Assembly (NCBI GenBank): GCA_002297865.1
Contig: DBKX01000199.1
Coordinates: 13,592-48,419 of the forward strand
Direction: 5' to 3'
DNA from: Lachnoclostridium sp. UBA739
GTDB lineage: Bacteria; Bacillota_A; Clostridia; Lachnospirales; Lachnospiraceae
DNA: 34,828 nucleotides
Positions 23,869 through 32,490 of the stretch are shown piece after piece. The notes under the pieces are model-generated. The model was not told the origin of the DNA. It did not search any database and saw only the letters and a program-made list of their open reading frames with translations. Within the stretch, counting starts at the first letter, position 1. Each line of letters begins with the position of its first letter. The translations under genes and the position numbers were made by a program.

Positions 23869-24840
23869 CTATTCTTCGTCTGGCTCCATATCTACCTTGT
23901 CAGATTCTTCTTGACTTACTCCATTAATTCTTTTTACATCCTTTTTCGGTACTGTAATTTTTACTTTTGGTACGGCCTTTACATAGTAATAATAATCATC
24001 GTCCTCAAACTGTGTATACTCTACAGTGGAATAATCCAGATTCAACCGAAAGAACTGAATTACATATACGATAAGTCCTGATATGATGCTCCCTACTAAT
24101 ATAAAAGTCAGCTTTGTGGTAACTGTCATGACCATTCCACCAATCAGAAAAGCTAGAATATTAATTACCATTCCAGCTAGTATTGCAAGATGAAATGCAT
24201 AATCCATTGATAAATTTCGTATGAAATACGTGAAAAGCAGAACAATTCCAAATGCTACAATTGTTAATATCATCTCTTTGTTGCTTATCAAGTGGTCTAC
24301 CACATATTTATAAACACCTAGTATGTCTTCAACTGAAGTTCCGTTTGCAACAAGATTTGCTCCTTTAATAATCTTAAACAAGTAGAACACTACAATCCCG
24401 CAGCTCATAGGAATAATTGCAATTGGTCCTGATATTAATCCTAGTAAAATAGGAATCACAAATGGTATTTTCATCATATATAGAACTGGCATTGCCAACA
24501 CAATGTATCCGGATTTTGGCATAAAACGTATACATAAAAAATACAAAATCAAGAATAGCATGATAACAATTACAGATAGGGCAAGAGAAACATAATATAC
24601 ATGTAATGTAGTAAATAGAACAGCTATTAAGACTAAAATAACATCTGGCAATATAGCACCTACTACAGATAATGCTGCAACTACAATTACATTGTTAAGT
24701 CTTGGGTCATAGCCTAAATTTTGATTTATTAACGTAAATACAACAAATGAAACTATAAATTTTAATACAGGCCGAATAAATCTCCCATTTCTCGCATAAA
24801 AACGGTTTAACTTTTCTCTGAATTCTAATAAATTGGTCAT
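23869..24840 (-). CDS. Uncharacterised polytopic membrane protein beside cdaA
   Basis: A 323-residue protein I cannot name. It has about nine hydrophobic segments between residues 20 and 260, including GAILPDVILVLIAVLFTTLH and VIPILLGLISGPIAIIPMSC. A cytoplasmic-looking C-terminal tail carries the striking acidic-aromatic stretch QFEDDDYYYYVKAVPKVKI, followed by a lysine-rich and then a strongly acidic end. It lies between a small two-helix protein and cdaA in one operon (11 and 56 bp gaps). Position suggests a link to c-di-AMP or envelope control, but no enzymatic motif is visible. Confidence 0.75.
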   Translation of the reverse strand: MTNLLEFREKLNRFYARNGRFIRPVLKFIVSFVVFTLINQNLGYDPRLNNVIVVAALSVVGAILPDVILVLIAVLFTTLHVYYVSLALSVIVIMLFLILYFLCIRFMPKSGYIVLAMPVLYMMKIPFVIPILLGLISGPIAIIPMSCGIVVFYLFKIIKGANLVANGTSVEDILGVYKYVVDHLISNKEMILTIVAFGIVLLFTYFIRNLSMDYAFHLAILAGMVINILAFLIGGMVMTVTTKLTFILVGSIISGLIVYVIQFFRLNLDYSTVEYTQFEDDDYYYYVKAVPKVKITVPKKDVKRINGVSQEESDKVDMEPDEE

Positions 24841-24850
24841 TCTGTTCCTC

Positions 24851-25252
24851 CTACCTCAGCTCACTTTCTTCACTATATAAGCATCTAAGATTCTTTAAAT
24901 GCTTTTTGTAATTTTTCATCTTCTTCCTTGCTCTTTCATAGTTAAAGTAACTGATTATTCCAGTTATAAAAGAGTAGAACAAAAGCAGAAACAGATAACC
25001 AAATATTATATAGACTGCTATTGACTTATATGCTATGGTTGTAATATTGTCCAAAATATATTCTGATTGATATACTAATATTGACAATAGCACTAGTAAA
25101 TACCCTAGCGTAACACATACCATTGATTTCAAAACCTGATATCTTATATAATCAACCCGATAATATCGGTCCATTTTTAGCGCTTCTTTTCCATCATACT
25201 CTTCAAATAGAGCAATTTTTGTCATTAATCTGATTTTGTTCTCATTTAACAT
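24851..25252 (-). CDS. Uncharacterised small membrane protein, first gene of the cdaA operon
   Basis: A 133-residue protein without a recognised family. The N-terminus is cytoplasmic-looking and charged. Two hydrophobic segments follow, VLKSMVCVTLGYLLVLLSIL and IAVYIIFGYLFLLLFYSFIT, then a basic, possibly coiled tail (NYERARKKMKNYKKHLKNLR). GGAGGTGG lies 5-10 bp before the ATG, so the start is secure. It is 11 bp upstream of the polytopic protein gene, which implies co-expression with it and cdaA. Confidence 0.7.
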   Translation of the reverse strand: MLNENKIRLMTKIALFEEYDGKEALKMDRYYRVDYIRYQVLKSMVCVTLGYLLVLLSILVYQSEYILDNITTIAYKSIAVYIIFGYLFLLLFYSFITGIISYFNYERARKKMKNYKKHLKNLRCLYSEESELR

Positions 25253-25279
25253 AATCCACCTCCGAGGGTATCATTTAAT

Positions 25280-25288
25280 AGTATAACA
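25280..25288 (-). promoter_or_regulatory. Extended -10 promoter of the cdaA operon
   Basis: Minus strand TGTTATACT is an extended -10 element; no good -35 is seen. About 28 bp before the first ATG of the operon. Confidence 0.4.
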
Positions 25289-25350
25289 TATTTTGTATTT
25301 AAATACGACCCCTTTTTATGAAGATTCTATGACTAAATAACATTCCTTTA

Positions 25351-25400
25351 TAGAAAAAAGACCCTTAAGCACATTAAATGTGACTAAGAATCTTTTTCTA
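25351..25400. terminator. Terminator of the GH16 glucanase gene
   Basis: A long hairpin from TAGAAAAAAGA (25351) to TCTTTTTCTA (25400), with inner complementary CACAT/ATGTG arms and A/T runs on both strands. It separates the glucanase transcript from the cdaA operon downstream. Confidence 0.75.
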
Positions 25401-25438
25401 TTTTATTCCTATTTTATAAAGCCTTTTGCACTTAATTC

Positions 25439-28282
25439 TTATGCTTTTACTTCTTCTAATGTTACATTGTCAATATAAACATTATGAGTCGTTGTGATTT
25501 GTTTTCCTCCAACAGCTCCCATGGAGAATGATAAACGAGCTGCTTCATCGGATTTACTTTCCATCTTGAACTTTACAGTATATTTCCGATAAGCATTTGT
25601 TAATTTGGCTATCTTGGAACCTGAGTATCCAGTCCAGTCATTATCACTGCTGCCATTATGCTGAATTGCGTACATAATGTCACGTCCACCAGCTAAATCT
25701 GTTTTCGCTTCAAATGTTAACTCATACCATTTACCATTTACTAAATTAATGCCATCTTGCATTAACTGAATCTTCCAGTCCTGATCACCTGTATCTTTGA
25801 TTTCAAATACTGCTGCCTGATTTTCTTTCTGGCTATCAACTGTGTAAGATACTTTAGATGAGATACCACCATCTACAAATGGTGTCCATCCTGCAAAGTC
25901 GTTGATAAAGTCACCATTTACTAAAAGACCGTCATCGGCAAGTCTTACATTATCAATGTAAGTAACTCCTGCGTTACCTAATGCAAAGATTAAGTCTTTC
26001 TCTGTTACATCTTTTCCAGTTTCAAACTTTTGTTTGAACTGGAATTTATTCGTTGTTAATGCAAATTTGAATTTCTGTCCTGCAATTCTTACTTCGATGT
26101 CTTTTGCCTTATCTGCATATGCGGCGAATGTTAAGACATATGTTTTGCCACCAGTGATAGCAACATCTTGTTTCACAAGTACATCATCTAATGCTATACC
26201 TTTTGATGCACTGACCATAAGTTCACGTCTACCATTATCATTGGTAACGCTAACAGATGCATCACCTTTTTTAGTTACAGTCCAGTACTGCATTCTTCCT
26301 GGGCCTTCTTGGAATTCACCATTATATACGTAGTTACCATCCGCTAAGATTGTTTTTGCTGGTGGTTTAATTTCTGTCTGTCCTGTTTTGATAAGTTTTA
26401 CGTTGCTGATGTAAACAGTTGCTTTTGAGCCTTGATTTCCTAAGTTGTACTCTAAACGTCCGTTTGCATCGCTGTCTTGTTCCATAGTAAATTCATATGA
26501 GAAAGATTGTTTTTCCTTTGTTAATTTTACAGTTGTATCGTTAAAGTAACGGATATAGCTGTTATCTGGGCCAGAAATATCTGTAATCATGGTACGAGCT
26601 TCATCTGCGTATGCATCAAAAGATAATTTGTATGTTCCGCCTTTTTGCATTGGAAGATTTGGCTGTACAACCTGAACGGAATAATCTACAGAACCTGCAT
26701 CTGTTGTCTTAATAACCATTTGTCCATTTTCAAATGTTACTTTACCAACACCGCCGTTGGCGTATTTTTCGCCCCAGTCAATGTCATCTGCTAAGTTTTC
26801 CTGTTTTGTGAAATCACCATTGACAATGTAGTTACCGTTTTTATCTGGCTCTCTTAATACTACCTGTGGTTTCTCTGGTCTTTGTACATTTTCGTCATAG
26901 CTGTCTTTCTGATATACTTTTACATAGTCGATCATGAATTTCGCATTGTCAAAGTTTGTAGTTGCATCTGGGTTTCCTGGCCAGTTACCACCTACTGCTA
27001 AGTTAAATTGAAGATAGAAGAACTGATCGAATGGTGCTGGATAAGTTACTTCCCCTTTTCCTTCTGTTGCTGTATACCAGTCATTTACTTTATTGATTAA
27101 CTTTCCATCTACATAGAAACGCATTTCATCTGGTTCCCATTCAAGACCATATACATGATAATCATCAACTAAAGTACCTTTGTCTAATACATAAGTTCCC
27201 TGCTGTTCTTTGTGTGGATTACCGTAATGAATTGTTGCATAGGATTTATTAGGTTCATGTCCTAACAGTTCCATAATGTCGATTTCACCACATCTTGGCC
27301 ATTGTCCGTAGAAGTTCTCTTCTCTTGGCATCATCCAGATCGCTGGCCATAAGCCTTGTCCCTTAACACCTTTTGCTTTAATTTCAAACTTTCCATATTT
27401 GAAATCCTGTTTTGCCTTAGATGTTACTTTACCAGATGTATACCAAACCTGTTTTTTACCGTCAACTGTCTTTGTTGTTTTATTGGCTTTAATAACAAGT
27501 TTTCCATCTTTTACATAAATATTGTCTTTGGAATCTGTGTATTCCTGTAATTCATTGTTTACCCAGCCTGGTTCATGTGTTTCATAATTCCAGTTTTTCA
27601 TGTTAAGCTCATTACCATCAAAATCATCTTTAAATACAAGCTTGTATGGGTCTGTTGATGCTGGTTTTGACTTAACAGTTACCTTACATGTCTTAGCAAT
27701 TCCGCTTCCGTCAAGTGCTTTTACCGTAATTCTTGCTGAACCTACACCTTTGGCTGTCACTTTTCCAGTAGAAGTAACACTTGCAACTTTGCTGTTAGAT
27801 GATGTAAAGGAAACTTTTTTATATGTAGCTGTGCTTGGTTTCACAGTGGCCTTTAAAGCAGCTGTTTTGCCTTTTGTTAAAGTTAAGGAAGTTCTGTTAA
27901 GTGTAATACTTGAAACCTTAATTCCTACCTTTACTGTAATACTATCTTTTTTGCGGTTCATGCTTTCGACAGTAATTCTAGCAGAACCACTTCGTAAAGC
28001 TTTTATCTTTCCTTTTAAAGAAACAGTAGCTACTTTTTTGTTACTGCTTGTAAATTTTACTTTCTTACTTGTAGCATTTTTAGGTGATACTTTATATCCA
28101 AGTGTATAAGTAGCGCCTTTTTTCATAACGAAAACCGATGTAGATGGCTTCGTAATTTCAACTTTTGTAACGCTTACTTTCTTCTTAGTCGCTGCACTTA
28201 CCGTTACATTTGTATGGCAAATACTAAGAACCAAAGCAAGAGACATTAAAATCGCGATTTTTTTCATCCATGTTCTCTTCAT
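25439..28282 (-). CDS. Secreted GH16 beta-glucanase (laminarinase type) with Ig-like and CBM domains
   Basis: A 947-residue extracellular enzyme likely cleaving beta-1,3- (and possibly mixed 1,3-1,4-) glucans. In order: signal peptide (residues 1-30, IAILMSLALVLSICHT), two bacterial Ig-like Big_2 domains (about 38-122 and 122-204, each with a VSSITLNRTSLTL- or ATVS-type motif), the GH16 catalytic domain (about 212-458) and three carbohydrate-binding modules of CBM4/9-like jelly-roll type (about 484-640, 650-785 and 790-945), opened by NYIVNGDF, NYVYNGEF and LLVNGDF. The catalytic motif is GEIDIME with Glu333, Asp335 and Glu338, after WPAIWMMPREENFYGQWP. GGAGG is 11 bp before the ATG, slightly far. 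Divergent from the AraC-type gene. Confidence 0.93.
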   Translation of the reverse strand: MKRTWMKKIAILMSLALVLSICHTNVTVSAATKKKVSVTKVEITKPSTSVFVMKKGATYTLGYKVSPKNATSKKVKFTSSNKKVATVSLKGKIKALRSGSARITVESMNRKKDSITVKVGIKVSSITLNRTSLTLTKGKTAALKATVKPSTATYKKVSFTSSNSKVASVTSTGKVTAKGVGSARITVKALDGSGIAKTCKVTVKSKPASTDPYKLVFKDDFDGNELNMKNWNYETHEPGWVNNELQEYTDSKDNIYVKDGKLVIKANKTTKTVDGKKQVWYTSGKVTSKAKQDFKYGKFEIKAKGVKGQGLWPAIWMMPREENFYGQWPRCGEIDIMELLGHEPNKSYATIHYGNPHKEQQGTYVLDKGTLVDDYHVYGLEWEPDEMRFYVDGKLINKVNDWYTATEGKGEVTYPAPFDQFFYLQFNLAVGGNWPGNPDATTNFDNAKFMIDYVKVYQKDSYDENVQRPEKPQVVLREPDKNGNYIVNGDFTKQENLADDIDWGEKYANGGVGKVTFENGQMVIKTTDAGSVDYSVQVVQPNLPMQKGGTYKLSFDAYADEARTMITDISGPDNSYIRYFNDTTVKLTKEKQSFSYEFTMEQDSDANGRLEYNLGNQGSKATVYISNVKLIKTGQTEIKPPAKTILADGNYVYNGEFQEGPGRMQYWTVTKKGDASVSVTNDNGRRELMVSASKGIALDDVLVKQDVAITGGKTYVLTFAAYADKAKDIEVRIAGQKFKFALTTNKFQFKQKFETGKDVTEKDLIFALGNAGVTYIDNVRLADDGLLVNGDFINDFAGWTPFVDGGISSKVSYTVDSQKENQAAVFEIKDTGDQDWKIQLMQDGINLVNGKWYELTFEAKTDLAGGRDIMYAIQHNGSSDNDWTGYSGSKIAKLTNAYRKYTVKFKMESKSDEAARLSFSMGAVGGKQITTTHNVYIDNVTLEEVKA

Positions 28283-28336
28283 AATTCGATATACCTCCTT
28301 TATTTATAAATGAAGTTTATCATTATTTACATTGTG

Positions 28337-28366
28337 TATATATCATAGAATTTTTAAATTTATCAA
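28337..28366 (-). promoter_or_regulatory. Promoter of the GH16 glucanase gene
   Basis: Minus strand -35 TTGATA (28361-28366), 18 bp, -10 TATATA (28337-28342), 55 bp before the ATG. It shares a 171-bp divergent region with the AraC gene, whose TATAAT -10 is at 28398-28403 on the plus strand without a clear -35. Confidence 0.45.
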
Positions 28367-28453
28367 AATATTTTCTCCTATTCTGTAATGTATATTGTAT
28401 AATAATATCATTCAACTAAGCATGATATTTAGGAATAGATTAGGAGAAGAAGT

Positions 28454-29200
28454 ATGAGTGATTTTAAGATAAATAAAGAATTGTCAGACTCCCTATTAAA
28501 CCACCAGGAAGAAGGCTTAGTTCACAGTCCATACGAGAAAGAATTAGCTTTTTATTCTGCCGTTCAGTCCGGTGATATTAAAAAAGTAAATCGCATTATG
28601 ACCCCATTAACCAGTGAGGGCTTAGGCATGCTTTCTAAAAAGCCACTTAAGAACCTGCAATATCATCTTGTTATATCAATCGCACTCATAACTCGTTTCT
28701 GCATAGAGGGCGGATTAGACCAGGAAAGTGCATATAGTTTAAGTGATTTATTTATCCAAAAAACAGATCTATGTGAAACCGAAGAAGCGATTACCCTTTT
28801 ACATAGGCAAATGATTCATGAATACACCAAACGAATGGCGCAAATTCCTAAAAACAGGGCAAATTCCAAACCTGTTGTCTTATGTTTGGATTACATTCAT
28901 AAAAACTACCACTCACCCATTACATTAAATGAAATCGCGGAGCATGTAAATTTGAATGCGTCTTATTTATCCAGCCTTTTCAAAAAAGAAATGGGGCTAA
29001 CTATATTCCAATACATTTCTCAGACTCGATTAGAAGCTTCTATGAATATGTTAAAGTTCTCTGATTATAGCTATGCGGATATCAGCAATTATTGTGGCTA
29101 TAGTTCCCAAAGCCACTTTACCTATTGTTTGAGAACTCATACTGGCTTAACTCCAAAACAGTACCGTGACAAGTACTACTCTTCTAATTGGAGAAAATAA
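28454..29200 (+). CDS. AraC-family transcriptional regulator
   Basis: A 248-residue regulator. The C-terminal hundred residues are a double helix-turn-helix of the AraC/XylS type: VLCLDYIHKNYHSPITLNEI, then HVNLNASYLSSLFKKEMGLT, the linker TRLEASMNMLKFSDYSYADI, the second recognition unit CGYSSQSHFTYCLRTHTGLT and the closing PKQYRDKYY. The N-terminal 140 residues show no familiar sensor domain; they include AFYSAVQSGDIKKVNRIM, which many AraC proteins of Clostridia have. AGGAG is 8 bp before the ATG. Position between divergent glucanase genes suggests it controls the local beta-glucan genes. Confidence 0.9.
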   Translation: MSDFKINKELSDSLLNHQEEGLVHSPYEKELAFYSAVQSGDIKKVNRIMTPLTSEGLGMLSKKPLKNLQYHLVISIALITRFCIEGGLDQESAYSLSDLFIQKTDLCETEEAITLLHRQMIHEYTKRMAQIPKNRANSKPVVLCLDYIHKNYHSPITLNEIAEHVNLNASYLSSLFKKEMGLTIFQYISQTRLEASMNMLKFSDYSYADISNYCGYSSQSHFTYCLRTHTGLTPKQYRDKYYSSNWRK

Positions 29201-29258
29201 TTAAAGAAAATAATCTAATAGAAAACAAAATATCTTGATATAATTCACCCTTTCTAAC

Positions 29259-29267
29259 TGATATAGT
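29259..29267 (+). promoter_or_regulatory. Extended -10 promoter of the GH5-lichenase genes
   Basis: TGATATAGT is an extended -10; no convincing -35. Transcript start would be near 29274, immediately before the hairpin at 29279-29304. Confidence 0.35.
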
Positions 29268-29278
29268 AATCTCATAGA

Positions 29279-29329
29279 CAAGGCGGAGAGTTATCTCCTC
29301 CTTGCTCCAAAATAACCCCCCCTTATTTT
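29279..29329 (+). promoter_or_regulatory. Two hairpins in the GH5 leader
   Basis: CAAGGCGGAGA (29279-29289) pairs with TCTCCTCCTTG (29294-29304), one mismatch, loop of 4. Then AAAATAA (29309-29315) pairs with TTATTTT (29323-29329) around seven C residues. They lie between the AraC stop and the GH5 ribosome site and may be a terminator of the AraC gene or a leader control element. Confidence 0.45.
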
Positions 29330-29361
29330 AAATATATTAACCACTAAAGGAGATGATTCCC

Positions 29362-30384
29362 ATGCGAATCTTTGAAAACTACCAAAGAGGGATCAACTTA
29401 GGCGGATGGATTTCCCAGCCTTTAGCATATGACTCGGAACACTATGATACATTCATTACTGAAGATGACATTAAAGATATTGCAGAGATGGGTTTCGATC
29501 ATATCCGCCTTCCAGTTGATTACGACATTATACAAAATGATGACGAGACATTTATTGAATCTGGAATAAAACATATTGATGACTGTATCTCATGGGCTAC
29601 AAAATATAACCTGCATATGATATTAGACTTACATAAAACTGCTGGCTATGTTTTTGATGATCAGGAATCATCCAGTTCATTCTTCACTGACATTAGATTA
29701 CAGGATCGTTTTGTAAACTTATGGATCAGCCTGGCTGCACGCTATGGAAAATATGAAGATATGCTGGCTTTCGAGCTCTTAAATGAAATCGTTGACAGCA
29801 ATGTAGCAAAGCAATGGAATACACTTGCTAAGCGTTGCATTCTCGCCATCCGTAAACAAGCACCAACCATAAAAATACTATTAGGTGGCGTACAATCCAA
29901 TAGTGTAAATGCTATTAAATTACTAGACCCACCTATCGATGAAAATATTGTTTTTAACTTTCACTGTTATGAGCCAATGATTTTTACACATCAGGCTGCT
30001 TACTGGGTTAAGGGTATGCCACCAGAATTAAAAATTGCTTACCCTCAGACTGCAGAAGAAATGGAAAAGGAAACTCGTAAAATTGATGCATTTTGTCCAA
30101 GTCCTTTATTTGAAATTAATGCAGTCGGCCAGCCATTCTTTGAAGTTCTATTCGGAGAAGCTATCCGTTACGCCGAAAAATATGATGTTCCATTGTACTG
30201 TGGAGAATTTAGTGTCATTGCATTAGCTGATCCCAACGACGCACTGGTTTGGTTTACCGACATAACTGCCATTTTCAAAAAATATGGCATTGGTTATGCA
30301 ATGTGGAATTACAAGAATAAAGATTTTGGACTTGTTGATGATTTTATTAGTGTAAAAGATACACTTGTGAAAAAAATCATTTAG
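29362..30384 (+). CDS. Cytoplasmic GH5-family beta-glucanase/glucosidase
   Basis: A 340-residue glycoside hydrolase family 5 enzyme. It begins MRIFENYQRGINLGGWISQP, has IRLPVDYD, the acid/base Glu142 in FELLNEIVD, the conserved His201 in FHCYEP and the nucleophile Glu282 in YCGEFS, and ends with GYAMWNYKNKDFGLVDD. There is no signal peptide, so it probably acts inside the cell on imported gluco-oligosaccharides; exo-beta-1,3-glucosidase or cellodextrinase activity are both possible. I choose the ATG at 29362: AAAGGAG (29346-29352) is 9 bp before it, while the upstream ATG at 29353 abuts the ribosome site. It is 62 bp before the lichenase gene and likely co-transcribed. Confidence 0.9.
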   Translation: MRIFENYQRGINLGGWISQPLAYDSEHYDTFITEDDIKDIAEMGFDHIRLPVDYDIIQNDDETFIESGIKHIDDCISWATKYNLHMILDLHKTAGYVFDDQESSSSFFTDIRLQDRFVNLWISLAARYGKYEDMLAFELLNEIVDSNVAKQWNTLAKRCILAIRKQAPTIKILLGGVQSNSVNAIKLLDPPIDENIVFNFHCYEPMIFTHQAAYWVKGMPPELKIAYPQTAEEMEKETRKIDAFCPSPLFEINAVGQPFFEVLFGEAIRYAEKYDVPLYCGEFSVIALADPNDALVWFTDITAIFKKYGIGYAMWNYKNKDFGLVDDFISVKDTLVKKII

Positions 30385-30446
30385 TCTTTCAGTAATCTTG
30401 ACTAAATAGTTTGGGTGTCTCTTTTCACACTGGAGGAGGTATTCTT

Positions 30447-31184
30447 ATGATTAAGAAATTTTTAGCTACTGCACTTTGTCTAGCAACATTGGTTTGTGGG
30501 GTACAAACTAACACGGTTAAGGTTGAAGCTGCAAGTCAGTATTATGGCAACTATTTCGGAATGGGGTTTGATTACATTGATGGAAACAACATGGAGGTTT
30601 CCAATGGCTGGTCAAACGGTGGGATGTTTGACTGTACCTGGAGTTCTAACAATGTAAAATGTAACAATGGCTTATTAAATCTAAGCATTAATAGAAACTG
30701 GAATGGTTATACTGGCGGAGAATACAGAACTAAACAGTCTTTTGGTTATGGTATGTATGACGTTAAAATGAAACCAGCTAAAAACGATGGTATCGTTTCT
30801 TCTTTCTTTACTTACACAGGTCCTTCAGATGGAACAAGATGGGATGAAATTGATATCGAATTCCTTGGAAAAGACACAACAAAAGTTCAATTTAACTACT
30901 ATACCAATGGTCAAGGAAATCATGAGTATGTTTATAACTTAGGTTTTGATGCATCTCAAAGTTTCCATCAATATGGCTTCTTATGTGTACCAGGCCGCAT
31001 TACTTGGTATGTAGACAACAGACCAGTTTACACTGCTTATAACAATATTCCTTCTGTTCCAGGACGTATCATGATGAACATCTGGAACGGCAAAGGTGTC
31101 GATGAATGGCTAAACCGCTATAATGGGGTTGCACCATTAACAGCACAGTATGACTGGGCTTCTTATACGAAAGTGAATTACTAA
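30447..31184 (+). CDS. Secreted lichenase (GH16 beta-1,3-1,4-glucanase)
   Basis: A 245-residue secreted enzyme cutting 1,4 bonds next to 1,3 bonds in lichenan and cereal beta-glucan. The start is the ATG at 30447, with GGAGGAGG just upstream; it opens with a signal peptide ([20 protein letters not shown], cleavage near residue 29 in VEAAS). The single catalytic domain is very close to Bacillus lichenases: [20 protein letters not shown], then the active site [10 protein letters not shown] with Glu134, Asp136 and Glu138, then VQFNYYTNG and [16 protein letters not shown]. No binding module. Followed by a strong terminator. Confidence 0.95.
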   Translation: MIKKFLATALCLATLVCGVQTNTVKVEAASQYYGNYFGMGFDYIDGNNMEVSNGWSNGGMFDCTWSSNNVKCNNGLLNLSINRNWNGYTGGEYRTKQSFGYGMYDVKMKPAKNDGIVSSFFTYTGPSDGTRWDEIDIEFLGKDTTKVQFNYYTNGQGNHEYVYNLGFDASQSFHQYGFLCVPGRITWYVDNRPVYTAYNNIPSVPGRIMMNIWNGKGVDEWLNRYNGVAPLTAQYDWASYTKVNY

Positions 31185-31214
31185 ATAAAACATTACGAGT
31201 TTCCTTTTTACATA

Positions 31215-31252
31215 GAAAAAGAAGTGCTTGGGTAGTCTGGCACTTCTTTTTC
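31215..31252 (+). terminator. Terminator of the GH5-lichenase transcript
   Basis: GAAAAAGAAGTGC (31215-31227) and GCACTTCTTTTTC (31240-31252) form a perfect 13-bp stem with a 12-nt loop, 30 bp past the lichenase stop. Confidence 0.9.
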
Positions 31253-31265
31253 ATGTATCAGAATC

Positions 31266-31367
31266 TTACGCATCTATGATAGCATTAACCATTTCTTTAT
31301 TTTCTAATAATCCGCATTCCTTAAACTTTTCATAAAATTCATCTTTTACAAAAAAATGACTTATCTA
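31266..31367 (-). pseudogene. Possible gene remnant
   Basis: About 31 codons ending FFVKDEFYEKFKECGLLENK EMVNAIIDA (written in two parts), then TAA at 31266. The composition is protein-like, but an in-frame TAG lies just upstream and there is no start or ribosome site. I do not recognise the family. It may be the tail of a gene lost in the same decay that affected the GNAT gene. Confidence 0.3.
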
Positions 31368-31424
31368 TTTATTAAAACAACTGTTGTTTTGCCTCGTATC
31401 TGCTTCTACTAAATATTGAAACAA

Positions 31425-31825
31425 CTATTCCAAAACGTAACGGCACCGAACTCCTTCGGTTATGATTTCATCGTCACACATTTCTCCATTTTCACGGAAA
31501 CCGTACTTTCTGTAGATGTTCTTTCCGTGGATGTTTTCTGGTTCATAGGAAAGCCATATGTATTCTGCCGGTCCGTAAGGATAGGTTCGGACTAATTTCA
31601 TAACTTCGTCTAATATTTGAGGGGCGTATCCTTTTCCTTGGAAGCGTTCGTCAATCATGAAACGCCATAGGCAGTAGTTATTTTTGATTGTGTCGGTTTC
31701 CTCTTCTTCGCCTACAGTTCGTTCCTTTTCCTATCATGACAAAACCGATAAGCTGAGCATCGGCATAAACCGCTAAAGGAAGTGCATTGTTTCCTTCATT
31801 TCTTGTTGCGTAGGCTTCCGGTGTT
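31425..31825 (-). pseudogene. GNAT-family acetyltransferase, truncated and frameshifted
   Basis: C-terminal part of an acetyltransferase of the PaiA/BltD-like GNAT type. The acetyl-CoA-binding segment reads WRFMIDERFQGKGYAPQILD, followed by YIWLSYEPENIHGKNIYRKY and GFRENGEM. Upstream, EAYATRNEGNNALPLAVYAD and LIGFVMIGKGTN are in another frame; the reading frame changes near 31708-31720, after which VGEEEETDTIKNNYCLW joins the conserved part. The first third of the gene is missing: the frame runs into the end of the insertion element at 31826, and the missing part does not reappear on the element's other side. Not functional. Confidence 0.8.
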
Positions 31826-31865
31826 TGTCAATATAGTTGTCACTTTTCCTTTTTTATATGGAAGA

Positions 31866-32490
31866 CTATGAGGCTTCCGCCTCATCATCCTCATTTCCTT
31901 TCTTTTCCATCCTTTCTGGGTTCAGGTAAACCTTTTCTGTCAATGTCCAGTCTTTAGTCTCTTTTAACCATTTTTCGGGATGTTTTGCCTTTGCTTCCTC
32001 ATACACCTGTTTTCTTTTTTCTAATATTTCTTTATCCTCACCTTTATGCCGTTCAGCAGGGCTGACGTAGTTTATCCCACTATGCTTATGCTCTGTATTG
32101 TACCAGTTTACAAAATGCTGTACCTACCGTCTCACTTCTGCCAGACTGCTGAATCCTTTTGGCTGGTAGTTTGGTCTACATTTCAGTGTTTTAAAGATGC
32201 TCTCGGCATATGGATTGTCATTGCTTACTCTTGGTCGGCTGTTTGATGGCACTATTCCAAGGGCATATAGTGTCTCCAGCATAGTTGCCCCTTTCATTGG
32301 GCTTCCATTATCTGAATGTAACACTAATACACCATCGCCTGTTGCTATTTTTTCAAGTATGGTTGTTCTTCTTATTAATTCGCTTGCATGTTCCGCACTT
32401 TCTTCTTCCCATACTTCCCAGCCTACTATCTTTCGGCTGAACAAATCGGATATCAGATATAAATAGTAGTGTGTTCCTGCTGCAGTCTTG
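31866..32490 (-). pseudogene. IS3-type transposase OrfB (integrase core), broken
   Basis: Reads THYYLYLISDLFSRKIVGWE, then LVLHSDNGSPMKGATML with the second catalytic Asp, then NPYAESIFKTLKCRPNYQ with the catalytic Glu. At 32124-32126 an in-frame TAG replaces what is usually a Trp codon. The same frame continues beyond it with VQHFVNWYNTEHKHSGINYV and PAERHKG to a stop at 31866. The N-terminal part, including the first catalytic Asp expected about 10 residues before YYLYLI, was removed by a deletion with its junction near 32480-32486. It cannot make an active DDE transposase. Confidence 0.85.

Noticed and set aside
27600..28109. 169-codon plus-strand frame inside the GH16 gene
   Set aside because: It mirrors the repetitive Ig-like domains of the glucanase (Val/Leu/Thr-rich shadow) with no ribosome site.
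32046..32466. Plus-strand frames within the insertion element
   Set aside because: They are complementary to the integrase core, which has recognisable catalytic motifs on the minus strand.
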